The notes below the pieces were generated by a model that did not search any database, had not been told where the DNA came from, and saw only the letters and a program-made list of their open reading frames with translations. Of a DNA stretch of 12,061 bases, positions 1-6,128 are shown piece by piece (position 1 is the stretch's first letter; each line of letters begins with the position of its first letter). This DNA comes from Candidatus Nitrosopolaris nunavutensis. GTDB taxonomy: Archaea > Thermoproteota > Nitrososphaeria > Nitrososphaerales > Nitrososphaeraceae. The stretch is from positions 1 through 12,061 of the forward strand of contig DAOM01000237.1 of assembly GCA_002501855.1 (NCBI GenBank), written 5' to 3'. A program made the position numbers and the translations under genes.

Positions 1-113
1 ACGACTTTTGTTTTTTCCTTCAGTTGTTCTATCCGCTTTATGACTTTTCCAATCAAAATACCGTCCACTCCTAAAGCACTACCACCGAATTTGGCGACAG
101 TAACAGGAATCAA
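1..113 (-). CDS. Aspartate kinase-like protein, 5' part only
   Basis: The minus strand from 113 to 1 encodes about 37 residues beginning (M)IPVTVAKFGGSALGVDG and continuing as a basic helix to the window edge. The V-A-K-F-G-G-S segment near residues 6-12 is the N-terminal nucleotide-binding K-F-G-G-S/T signature of aspartokinases in the amino-acid kinase family, which phosphorylate aspartate in lysine/threonine/methionine synthesis. The start is inferred to be TTG at 113-111. No ATG or GTG lies between the upstream in-frame TAG (152-150) and the motif, and a TATA-like AT run sits about 40 bases upstream. Most of the protein is outside the window, so another amino-acid kinase subfamily is possible. 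Confidence 0.6.
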   Translation of the reverse strand, partial: MIPVTVAKFGGSALGVDGILIGKVIKRIEQLKEKTKV

Positions 114-149
114 ATATCTAGCTCGCTTCGGAAGCTGACGGCCTAATCC

Positions 150-160
150 CTATATTAAAT
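150..160 (-). promoter_or_regulatory. TATA-like box for the aspartate-kinase-like gene
   Basis: On the minus strand the stretch reads ATTTAATATAG. Its centre is about 42 bases before the proposed TTG start at 113, which would give a short leader of roughly 15 bases. The placement is inferred from the usual archaeal TATA-to-start spacing of about 25 bases and is not shown by sequence alone. Confidence 0.35.
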
Positions 161-343
161 ATTCAAACAATTTTCCTTTTTCTATAACATTCCCAGGAGT
201 AACACGAATAGATGAGCCGTATGCACTAAATTCCCCCAAAAAAACCATCTAAGAAAAAAATATTCGGAGCCTTGTTTTTCCATTCATTCCCCGGTTCCTC
301 TTCCCGTTAGTACATTCACGGTCTTGCTTTAATAAGTGACCAA

Positions 344-973
344 TCAATCAGGATTCAGTGCGCGTCTCGAAGTTTGCTCGAATGATTTTGCAGCATTCTC
401 GCTTAGTCTTAAGAGTTCCTTTGCATTATCTTTCAACTGCGGCATCAATGCCTTAGCTGCTTCTATGTTTGTAAAAATAATATTGTTCGCTAATCTAGTT
501 GTGGCAATCACATTGTCCGCAGTAATTCGGACCATGCTTACATAAATGTCACTTATAATTGGCTGGAGTTTCCAATAATTCCTGATCGTTCCGTATAGGT
601 CTACTAGACTCGGAATCCATACCGATTGCAAAGAGCTTATGAGCTGTCTTTGTGATTCTATGAACGCGTCCGAAATTTCTTTGGTGGACTCGATGGCTGT
701 CTCCTGAAAATCTTTAACGATTTGTGTAAATCGCGGAATCTCTGCTTTTGCTTCGTTTATTCCTTGGTTGATATTATCCTTGCTCCCATCTAATGCTTTA
801 ATCATTGCATGACTTTGTTGGTCAACTGTATACTTCTTTCCTTCTTTTTCTTCCACTATAGTTTCTAATTTTTTGGCAATCGTTGCGGCATCTTTTCTTG
901 ATTTTGCCTCTTGAGGATTGGTCGTGCTGCTACTTCTTGAATCTTGTTTTTGTTCCTCCTTTTTTGTTGACAT
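344..973 (-). CDS. Phasin-like helical protein
   Basis: A 209-residue protein with no signal peptide or membrane segment. Residues 1-50 are charged, hydrophilic and probably disordered (many K, E, Q, S, T). Residues 51-205 look like continuous amphipathic helix. The C-terminal part (168-203, around NIEAAKALMPQLKDNAKELL) has the Asn/Glu-Ala-Ala-Lys, N-A-K-E-L and S-F-E-Q-T-S-R patterns seen in phasins, the small proteins that coat PHA granules. Residues 104-125 carry an S-Q-R-Q-L...W-I-P-S-L segment. A PHA synthase lies about 8 kb away in the same window, so a granule-associated role is plausible but inferred. Start ATG at 973-971 lies 28 bases from a TATA-like box (leaderless); GAGG three bases upstream is a possible Shine-Dalgarno. 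It could instead be an unrelated helical coiled-coil protein. Confidence 0.75.
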   Translation of the reverse strand: MSTKKEEQKQDSRSSSTTNPQEAKSRKDAATIAKKLETIVEEKEGKKYTVDQQSHAMIKALDGSKDNINQGINEAKAEIPRFTQIVKDFQETAIESTKEISDAFIESQRQLISSLQSVWIPSLVDLYGTIRNYWKLQPIISDIYVSMVRITADNVIATTRLANNIIFTNIEAAKALMPQLKDNAKELLRLSENAAKSFEQTSRRALNPD

Positions 974-996
974 GTTCCTCGATTAGTTCCAATAGT

Positions 997-1005
997 AGAT
1001 AAAGA
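997..1005 (-). promoter_or_regulatory. TATA-like box for the phasin-like gene
   Basis: The minus strand reads TCTTTATCT, centred 28 bases before the ATG at 973, which suits a leaderless archaeal transcript. About 20 bases further upstream (1030-1021) the minus strand reads TGCAGGTAAT. Its first eight bases recur in the promoter of the AbrB-type regulator at 11322-11315. Confidence 0.4.
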
Positions 1006-1030
1006 TTCTATTGTTTTCAGATTACCTGCA

Positions 1031-1502
1031 ATACAGTAAGCAACAGAAAGTTGTTAATCTTACATGCTCAGGCGTTAAAGTATTTATTTTAGGTGGATCC
1101 GTTTGTGTAGACATTATTAATTTTGGCGCAATTGCAATTGTTTAGTTCAGAGTTTGGTAAATTGTCATCAACCTCGTCCCAAAAACCTTGCGCTTATCTC
1201 AATCGACTTTTTTCGAATCTGATACAAAAATGCCCAACAAAAGGAGACTAGAGATGGGCCTCCTTGACGATAGCAAAATTCAAGCCGATTTAGGATAAGG
1301 TATAAGGAACTCTGAGCGTGACAGAAAAGTTGGTCAGGAATTAGACATCGTCTTCATCCTCGCTCTCCGATAACGTTTACGCGTTTCATCGCATCTGTAC
1401 GCCCTAAAAGCTGAGAATCGTATCCTCACTAGACCATTAGCGACAATACAGTGATAAAAATAAATTTCCAACCAATATACTCAATATAATGACGAGTGTT
1501 AA
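1031..1502. other. Non-coding stretch with possible gene remnants
   Basis: About 470 bases with no convincing gene. On the plus strand, 1230-1298 encodes a 22-residue reading frame (MPNKRRLEMGLLDDSKIQAD plus two) ending in TAA. The same frame then stays open for 24 more codons to a second TAA at 1371-1373, which could be a decayed small gene. On the minus strand, 1370-1344 reads SESEDEDDV then stop, but that frame has stops just upstream. An AT-rich run at 1456-1466 is the best TATA candidate for the acetyltransferase at 1503. Confidence 0.35.
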
Positions 1503-2120
1503 TTGAAAGTATTAGAGCAACAGAGTAGAAATGTTATTCATGGAGGTGTAGATACCTCGCCTGAATTTCCAACATTGAAGAGTAAACTCGTTACGCTGAG
1601 ACAACTTCGATATAATGACATTCCGACAATGCCACGACTTGTCACAGCGCACGTTGTCCGATATCTTGTACACGTACCTTATCCTTATGGGATGGTAGAT
1701 GCAAGAAGGTTCATTAACAAAAGTCGCAGAAACTTCCAGTTAAAAAAGGAGCTAGACTTTGCTATAGAGCTTGTAGACAATGGCAGCCTAGTCGGCGTGA
1801 TTAGCTTGCAGAAGATCGACACGGCTAGTAAGAATGCTCAAATGGGCTACTGGATTGGAAACAAATATTGGAACATGGGTATCGCGACTGAATCAATAAA
1901 TCTAGTCATTCATCATGCGTTCCATGTTCTTCGATTACATAAAGTCTATGCGAACGTTCTTGCAACAAACAGAGCATCGATACGTGTGTTAGAAAAAAAT
2001 GGTTTGAAAAAGGAAGGAGTACTGAAACATTCCATATATAAAGATGATAAATTCTATGATGTAGTTCTATATTACAGGCTGAACCGGAGGCTCACTAATG
2101 CACGTTTGCGCAGTAAGTAG
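1503..2120 (+). CDS. GNAT-family N-acetyltransferase (RimJ/RimL-like)
   Basis: A 205-residue protein of the GNAT fold, which transfers an acetyl group from acetyl-CoA to an amine. The domain spans about residues 28-193. It begins LVTLRQLRYNDIP (beta 1/helix 1). The acetyl-CoA pyrophosphate loop is near residues 116-130 (YWIGNKYWNMGIATE, a divergent Q/R-x-x-G-x-G/A). The typical second half ANVLATNRASIRVLEKNGLK (150-169) contains the N...S..VLEKNG motif of the RimJ/RimL group. Those enzymes acetylate ribosomal-protein N-termini or small amines; the substrate here cannot be read. The gene starts at TTG 1503; TTG at residue 25 is a later alternative that would still keep the whole domain. It stands alone, 91 bases from the convergent zinc-ribbon gene. 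Confidence 0.85.
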   Translation: MKVLEQQSRNVIHGGVDTSPEFPTLKSKLVTLRQLRYNDIPTMPRLVTAHVVRYLVHVPYPYGMVDARRFINKSRRNFQLKKELDFAIELVDNGSLVGVISLQKIDTASKNAQMGYWIGNKYWNMGIATESINLVIHHAFHVLRLHKVYANVLATNRASIRVLEKNGLKKEGVLKHSIYKDDKFYDVVLYYRLNRRLTNARLRSK

Positions 2121-2211
2121 CATGGAGTCTGTATACCTACATAGCAGAATACTAGTTTCGCGGACGTGTAATAATACTAATGTATCGAGTTGATTTCGAA
2201 ACTGAATATGA

Positions 2212-2481
2212 TTAGAATATCGGTTTTTTCATGCTAGATCTGCAATTTCGACAGTTCGCACCACCAACTTCCGCGCCGCATGATAAACAGGAGTACTTGA
2301 GTTTTGTAACTTCATTGTGGTAGCCACCGCTGAACCCTAGGGATCTTACACCTCGCGTCCGGTTGCTACGAATGTAATGGATGATTCCAACAAAAATAGA
2401 TATATTCAGCGAGAGCCCTACAATAAGAGCATAGAAGTAGAGGAAGGATAAGCTAATCAAGAAGGTTGATCTTACAAACAA
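2212..2481 (-). CDS. Small membrane protein with C-terminal zinc ribbon
   Basis: An 89-residue protein of unrecognised family. Residues 7-36 are strongly hydrophobic (one long membrane segment or a tight hairpin), followed by a basic stretch (R-S-N-R-T-R). The C-terminus holds Cys65-X2-Cys68-X8-Cys77-X2-Cys80, a four-cysteine zinc ribbon of the C-L-S-C-G-A / C-R-N-C type, then a basic tail. By the positive-inside rule the ribbon probably faces the cytoplasm. The start is TTG at 2481, since no ATG or GTG precedes the hydrophobic segment; TTG at residue 8 is an alternative. A TATA-like TATAG at about 2509-2516 lies about 30 bases upstream. Small anchored zinc-ribbon proteins are common in archaea but this gives no specific function. 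Confidence 0.6.
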   Translation of the reverse strand: MFVRSTFLISLSFLYFYALIVGLSLNISIFVGIIHYIRSNRTRGVRSLGFSGGYHNEVTKLKYSCLSCGAEVGGANCRNCRSSMKKPIF

Positions 2482-2495
2482 AAATTTACGTCCTC

Positions 2496-2576
2496 ATGAC
2501 TTGTCAATCTATATCCAAATTGAACAGATTAATGAAAGAAGTCACTTCTGCAATTGTGAAGGAGATTGAAAACTAA
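2496..2576 (+). CDS. Possible 26-residue small ORF
   Basis: ATG at 2496 opens a 26-codon frame (MTCQSISKLNRLMKEVTSAI, then VKEIEN) that would form an amphipathic helix. It lies in the gap between the divergent zinc-ribbon and HEAT-repeat genes and is followed by a run of eight T at about 2603-2610, which could stop transcription. Nothing else supports translation and it may be chance. Confidence 0.15.
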   Translation: MTCQSISKLNRLMKEVTSAIVKEIEN

Positions 2577-2670
2577 CATGACTCCTTATAGATCCGAGAT
2601 AATTTTTTTTGTAGTGACTACCATCCATTAGCTGTTTCTCCTATTCAACAGATGACTAGCCGTTTAATTA

Positions 2671-2684
2671 TACGTATGTACGTA
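2671..2684 (+). repeat. Duplicated TACGTA palindrome upstream of the HEAT-repeat gene
   Basis: TACGTA occurs twice, separated by TG. With the flanking A and T this makes a 16-base near-perfect inverted repeat (ATACGTAT / GTACGTAT). It overlaps an AT-rich TTTAATTATA run and lies about 60 bases before the ATG at 2741. A symmetric site in this place could bind a dimeric regulator, but that is inference. Confidence 0.35.
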
Positions 2685-2740
2685 TGATTTTTCAGTCTAT
2701 CGGAACAATTAAGTCCAACTGTAAATGATTTTCTTAATCA

Positions 2741-3253
2741 ATGAATAAAATCTGTCATAATCAAAATCACTCACAATCTGCCGATAGGATGAACATATTG
2801 TCGGAAATGGAACGCCAATTTGACCATCGTAATGCAAAATATTTCTTTGATCTGCTTACACATACGGATAACGTAATTAGGACAAGAGCGATTTGTATTT
2901 TAGCAGATGTAGCAGGCGAAGATGCTGTTGACGATATTAGTAACGTTCTCATGAACGATAAAGATCCACTGGTTAGACATGAAGCAGCATTTTCCCTAGG
3001 TCAGCTTGGATTTACGAACGCAATAACTGCTCTTTCAGGAGCATTAAGTTCAGACTCAAGTTTCTTTGTGAGGCACGAGGCTGCTATCGCCCTTGGCGTA
3101 ATAGGTTCTGCAAGTGCGAAGGAAGCGCTTGACAAGGCATTGGACGACGGGAGCGAAGAGGTACGAGAATCCGCGAATATCGCATTAGCGAATATTGACT
3201 ACATATCAAAGATGAAACGAATTAATAAGTTCAGCAAGATGACCGGAGGATAA
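2741..3253 (+). CDS. HEAT-repeat protein resembling one lobe of deoxyhypusine hydroxylase
   Basis: A 170-residue all-helical protein with about four HEAT repeats between residues 40 and 155. Two repeats carry His-Glu dyads, VRHEAAFSLGQLG (His80-Glu81) and VRHEAAIALGVIG (His112-Glu113), 32 residues apart. Deoxyhypusine hydroxylase (DOHH) uses four such dyads, two per lobe, to hold a di-iron centre that hydroxylates deoxyhypusine on eIF5A. From memory, its two dyads within a lobe are about 33 residues apart, and its lobes show the same order: R-x-R-A-hhhL, then H-E-xx-hxLGQ, then V-R-H-E-A-xx-A-L-G-x-I-G, then a final V-x-E-x-A repeat. All of these are present here, but only one lobe is. A dimer could rebuild the site. 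The alternative is a plain HEAT scaffold or a phycobilin-lyase-type HEAT_PBS protein. Start ATG 2741; ATG at residue 17 is possible. Confidence 0.8.
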   Translation: MNKICHNQNHSQSADRMNILSEMERQFDHRNAKYFFDLLTHTDNVIRTRAICILADVAGEDAVDDISNVLMNDKDPLVRHEAAFSLGQLGFTNAITALSGALSSDSSFFVRHEAAIALGVIGSASAKEALDKALDDGSEEVRESANIALANIDYISKMKRINKFSKMTGG

Positions 3254-3267
3254 ATTGGAATAAGAGG

Positions 3268-3298
3268 CTCACGAGTCCCTAAACATTTATTTCGTGAG
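3268..3298 (+). terminator. Hairpin downstream of the HEAT-repeat gene
   Basis: Perfect 7-base inverted repeat CTCACGA (3268-3274) / TCGTGAG (3292-3298) with a 17-base AT-rich loop, starting 14 bases after the stop codon. No strong T run follows, so this may be a 3' end stabiliser or a weak terminator. Confidence 0.35.
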
Positions 3299-3532
3299 AT
3301 CCTATCCCGGCCCTATAACTCTGACAACTGGAGAAGCATACTAAATATGCGATGGAGCACTCTATTAGTCTTCTAGTCTTCTACTGACAATAAAATAAGG
3401 GATTTGCTCTTGTTGGCCCGGCCTAACCTGATGTCGTGTTCACCGAGAACGAAGCACACACGATAGATCTTTCCTTTAATTTCCTTAGTTCATTCACTAA
3501 CGTGATTATGGACGAACCATTCGGTCGAGGCT
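3299..3532. other. Non-coding stretch
   Basis: No gene is recognised. A GTG-initiated 41-codon frame (3436-3561) is open, but it overlaps the better candidate beginning at 3533. An 8-base tandem duplication, TAGTCTTC twice, lies at 3366-3381. No RNA gene or mobile element was seen. Confidence 0.4.
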
Positions 3533-3649
3533 ATGAAAAGGATCTACTGCCAGAACGTTGATCTTACATGTTCCGATATGGATTTGTTGATTGCTTCTCC
3601 AAAGATTTCAGAAGTATTTGCAAATATCCAATACGAATATCAGATATAA
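3533..3649 (+). CDS. Possible small ORF, DUF1059-like N-terminus
   Basis: ATG at 3533 opens a 38-codon frame reading MKRIYCQNVDLTCSDMDLLI and ending near EVFANIQYEYQI. The pattern M-K-x-hydrophobic-x-C-x-N/D-V-x-x-x-C, followed by A...hEVF, resembles the start of the small DUF1059 family (about 55-60 residues, two cysteines near the N-terminus). The frame stops earlier than that family normally does, so it may be a shortened or decayed copy. A short hairpin and an eight-T run lie about 65-90 bases downstream. Expression is unproven. Confidence 0.35.
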   Translation: MKRIYCQNVDLTCSDMDLLIASPKISEVFANIQYEYQI

Positions 3650-3711
3650 GAGCAATAAGCAAAGATCTCGTGAGTTAGCATTGTCACAGTATATCTGTTT
3701 TGATATTGTCT

Positions 3712-3740
3712 ACTACAGTAGTTATACCGTTGCTTTTTTT
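3712..3740 (+). terminator. Possible plus-strand terminator
   Basis: A short inverted repeat ACTAC-A-GTAGT (3712-3722) is followed by a T-rich tract of eight T at about 3733-3740. Archaeal transcription commonly ends at T runs. It would serve transcripts from the possible small ORF at 3533, not the minus-strand purP. Confidence 0.3.
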
Positions 3741-3775
3741 TATCGAAGGAATAAGATGTTCGCGTGAGACGTATG

Positions 3776-4819
3776 TTAAGTCGTTATCTGCTGGAGAACA
3801 CCGTTTTCACATGCTATTTTTATCTCACGTGCTACTCTCCTTCCCATACTCATAGGTTCATTGAAGATTAAACCAGAATATGGAGAACCGTCCAAATAGA
3901 GATTGGTTCCCGCAACGATTCTTGCTGAAAACTCAAATGTAATAAACTTTCCTTCACGATCATATATTCCTTCTAGACAAAATGGGCCTGTCATTCCGGG
4001 AGGTACAAGACGCCTGGCTGCTTCTACGAACCTCTCTCCCATTGCGTAAACTTCACCTAACAAAGACTCTCTCAGGACTATCGGAATATTCCCAACAACG
4101 TTGTATGATGGCTCAAGCTCTACTGCTAGCTGTTGCCTGCAAGGGATTCTGCCGATACCATCGACATCCGATTCGTACCTTCGATCTACGCCCATCAATT
4201 CAATCTCAGTTGTGATAGGAGAATGGAAGAATTGAAGATAGGCCGGTACGCCGCTGATATATTCCTGAATATACAATTCTTCTTCGCCTTTTATTGCATT
4301 GCGCTTGATTAATTTTTCAACTCCTTCGTCAAAACTCTTCTTATCCCAAGCCAAAAAATAGCCGCGACCACCTGCAGCTCCATGCAATTTCACGATGCAT
4401 AACTCTTCTATATCATCCTTAGACTTCAGGGATCTTGGTATAGCTAATCCTGAGTTCTCCATCAGTTTCTGTTTAAGTTCTCTGTCCGCCTCCCACCTAA
4501 AAATCCATTTATTACCAAATATTGGAGTAGAAATCCCTTCGATCTGCTCGCTACTCAAATACGCGATGAATGTGCCATGAGGAATAATTATAGAATTAGA
4601 TTGCCTTAGACGTTGCTGGCACGTATCATCCAAAATTTCATTAAAGTTTTCGACTACAAGAATTTCATCGATGAATTTGAATCTCTTGTAAAGATTTAGT
4701 CTTTGCCTTTCACAAACAAGCAATGTTTCGAAACCTTCATCCTTGGCACCTTTAAGTACCTGAAGTGAACAATGCGATCCAAGCGTAGCTATCGAATACC
4801 CCTTCTTGTCTTCTGTCAT
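3776..4819 (-). CDS. purP: FAICAR synthetase (formate-dependent IMP pathway enzyme)
   Basis: PurP is the archaeal ATP-grasp ligase that joins formate to AICAR using ATP, giving FAICAR, the penultimate step of IMP synthesis; archaea with it do not need the folate-dependent transformylase. Seen from the ATG start (347 residues, close to the usual 340-360): GSHCSLQVLKGAKDEGFETL at 14-33 (N-terminal substrate region), VKLHGAAGGRGYFLA at 143-157 (ATP-grasp phosphate-binding loop), PPGMTGPFCLEGIYD at 273-287, and FEFSARIVAGTN at 295-306 (ATP/metal-binding Glu and Asn). ATG at 4819 is preferred because a TATA box at 4834-4843 lies about 20-25 bases upstream, which suits a leaderless transcript. TTG at 4831 would add MAKK. 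It is monocistronic, with no other purine gene nearby. Confidence 0.93.
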   Translation of the reverse strand: MTEDKKGYSIATLGSHCSLQVLKGAKDEGFETLLVCERQRLNLYKRFKFIDEILVVENFNEILDDTCQQRLRQSNSIIIPHGTFIAYLSSEQIEGISTPIFGNKWIFRWEADRELKQKLMENSGLAIPRSLKSKDDIEELCIVKLHGAAGGRGYFLAWDKKSFDEGVEKLIKRNAIKGEEELYIQEYISGVPAYLQFFHSPITTEIELMGVDRRYESDVDGIGRIPCRQQLAVELEPSYNVVGNIPIVLRESLLGEVYAMGERFVEAARRLVPPGMTGPFCLEGIYDREGKFITFEFSARIVAGTNLYLDGSPYSGLIFNEPMSMGRRVAREIKIACENGVLQQITT

Positions 4820-4833
4820 CTTCTTCGCCAAAT

Positions 4834-4843
4834 GGATATAAAT
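4834..4843 (-). promoter_or_regulatory. TATA box for purP
   Basis: The minus strand reads ATTTATATCC immediately upstream of the TTG at 4831 and about 20-25 bases before the ATG at 4819. This position places transcription start close to the ATG and argues against the TTG start. Confidence 0.5.
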
Positions 4844-4859
4844 TAACCTAGAAGAGATT

Positions 4860-5176
4860 AAAAATACTTACGAAAGATTCTGGCTCTATTATCATACCTG
4901 ACATTGATTCAGAACTGATTTTTTGTTAGTTAGTAAATTCCCCGAGAGAGAGGCCAAGGAATAATAGCAAGCAAAGAAATGTTACACAACGCAATCAATG
5001 GGCCAAACATGATAATATAAAGATGTGCATGTGCGCGAAGAGTAGTAGAAATTAAGAAACATGGCCACTCAATAGATTGTAATATGCTGTACCAACAAGC
5101 CTGGGGAGCTCACGTACCCAACAGAGGAAGTCCGGGGTTCGACGAGAAATTGTCAGGCGCTTAAACGAGCGAATTC
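4860..5176. other. Non-coding stretch with a GC-rich structured segment
   Basis: The first 200 bases are AT-rich and show no gene. On the plus strand 5099-5158 is unusually GC-rich. It is closed by GCCTG (5099-5103) pairing with CAGGC (5154-5158) and contains GGGG...CCC and GTC...GAC pairings, followed by a CGCTT-AAAC-GAGCG hairpin (5158-5171). TATA-like runs lie at 5011-5021 and 5079-5086. It could be a small structured RNA running convergent to secE, but it does not fold as a proper tRNA and no RNA family is recognised. Confidence 0.3.
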
Positions 5177-5350
5177 CTAGTGCTTACTACCAAAGGTAAC
5201 GAATTCTGCAATCAGCTTTATTACAAAAGCAATTCCGCCCACGGCGGCTATACCAAGGAGGACTAGACGCAAATGGGTAATGTAATCATCCTTGCTTGTC
5301 TTCTTAGCCAGTTTCATAGTCTGGATCATTTCTACGACCTTGCGTTGCAC
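5177..5350 (-). CDS. secE: Protein translocase subunit SecE (Sec61 gamma)
   Basis: SecE/Sec61-gamma is the small clamp subunit of the SecYEG translocon in the cytoplasmic membrane. The 57-residue product has an amphipathic, basic N-terminal helix (EMIQTMKLAKKTSKDDYI), then a single membrane span (LVLLGIAAVGGIAFVIKLIA). The K-L-A-K-K-(T/P)-x-x-x-(E/D)-(F/Y) stretch and the GGIAFVI span are the Sec61-gamma signature. GTG at 5350 is chosen because it gives the usual archaeal length of about 55-60 residues; TTG at 5386 would add a 12-residue hydrophobic extension atypical of the family. Archaea often place secE before nusG/spt5 and rpl11, but neither is adjacent here. Confidence 0.85.
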   Translation of the reverse strand: MQRKVVEMIQTMKLAKKTSKDDYITHLRLVLLGIAAVGGIAFVIKLIAEFVTFGSKH

Positions 5351-5497
5351 TAAAGAAAAAGGGGAAGAGAAAATGGAAAACGCCAAAAATATTCATTTGA
5401 TTTTTACTTTACGTACTATTTGAACTTACTGTCAAACTTACACGCATCCGCCAGATCATAATTTTTCTTGCCTCTGGCTATAAAAATCTGATACTCT

Positions 5498-5968
5498 TTA
5501 CCTAATAAGTGATTGCTGAACCGCATATACAGGATCTTTCTCAGTTCTCTGCATTTCGACGAAGGTCTCGGTGTTTTGAATTCCTTCGATTTTTCCAATG
5601 AGCCCAATAATGACATTGTGCAATTCCTCCAATGTACGTGCGTTGACAGCAACGATCATATCAAATCGACCAGTAACTTCAGATAAGGACCTAACCTCTG
5701 GGATTTTCAACAATCCAGAATGAATAGGATCTTTAAATTTGGGATCTCTGTTAATGCCTACAGTTGCTTTAACATTAAAGCCGAGCATGCCTTCATTGAC
5801 GATAACTGTAAATTTTTGTATGAGATTACGTTTTGAAAGGCGTTTTATTCTGCTATAAAGCACAGATGCATTAACATTAAGCTTTTTACTAAGCTGAGGC
5901 ACCGAAATACTTGCATCTTTAGTAAGTTCTGATAATATCCTCATATCTAACTCGTCAAATCTTTGCAA
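5498..5968 (-). CDS. Lrp/AsnC-family transcriptional regulator
   Basis: A 156-residue protein of typical Lrp length. Residues 1-50 form the AsnC-type helix-turn-helix (F-D-E-L-D-M-R-I-L-S-E-L, then SVPQLSKKLNVNASVLYSRI with the recognition helix, then K-R-L...L-I-Q-K-F-T). Residues 62-145 form the RAM ligand-binding and oligomerisation domain, with the conserved V-T-G-R-F-D-M-I-V-A-V core (98-108) and I-E-G-I-Q-N-T-E-T-F-V (127-137). Such proteins bind DNA as dimers to octamers, often in response to amino acids. The start is TTG at 5968; the first ATG (residue 9) would cut into the DNA-binding domain. It is divergent from the gene at 6129, so it may control that intergenic region and itself. 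Confidence 0.92.
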   Translation of the reverse strand: MQRFDELDMRILSELTKDASISVPQLSKKLNVNASVLYSRIKRLSKRNLIQKFTVIVNEGMLGFNVKATVGINRDPKFKDPIHSGLLKIPEVRSLSEVTGRFDMIVAVNARTLEELHNVIIGLIGKIEGIQNTETFVEMQRTEKDPVYAVQQSLIR

Positions 5969-6097
5969 ATTTTATCCGTTGTATGTTTGGAGAGTATACA
6001 TTAATAAATGTAATTTCTTGGCGGGCCATTAATCTTAATTCAGAGATTTAATATTAATTTATTGTTTGGACTTTAGAAAAAGTAAAGATAGCAAAAA

Positions 6098-6105
6098 TTA
6101 TATAA
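6098..6105 (+). promoter_or_regulatory. TATA box for the gene at 6129
   Basis: TTATATAA is centred 27 bases before the ATG at 6129, a textbook archaeal TATA position for a leaderless mRNA. It supports that start codon. A second AT-rich element, TTTATTAA near 6002-6009 on the minus strand, is a candidate box for the divergent Lrp gene. Confidence 0.55.
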
Positions 6106-6128
6106 TTTACCACAGCGAATCTGAATAG

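Noticed and set aside
336..545. A 69-residue hydrophobic plus-strand reading frame
   Set aside because: It is antisense to the phasin-like gene; its apparent membrane character comes from the complement of helical Ala/Lys/Glu codons.
1344..1432. Minus-strand gene tail ending in SESEDEDDV
   Set aside because: Stops lie immediately upstream in that frame. A neighbouring frame would need a frameshift and is itself open for only about 20 codons.
3436..3561. GTG-initiated 41-residue plus-strand frame
   Set aside because: No recognisable family; it overlaps the ATG-initiated frame at 3533 that has a better motif match.
5120..5140. RNase P RNA, from the GAGGAAGTCCGGG match to its conserved core
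   Set aside because: The partner strand expected for helix P4 and the conserved 3' core are not found downstream. A full-length RNA would have to run through the secE coding region.
5099..5160. A tRNA gene, from GGGGTTCGA and the closing GCCTG/CAGGC stem
   Set aside because: The T stem does not pair, the D arm lacks its GG, and no anticodon arm can be drawn.
5416..5652. A 78-residue minus-strand reading frame at the 3' end of the Lrp gene
   Set aside because: It overlaps the clear Lrp/AsnC RAM domain in another frame and has no family features of its own.
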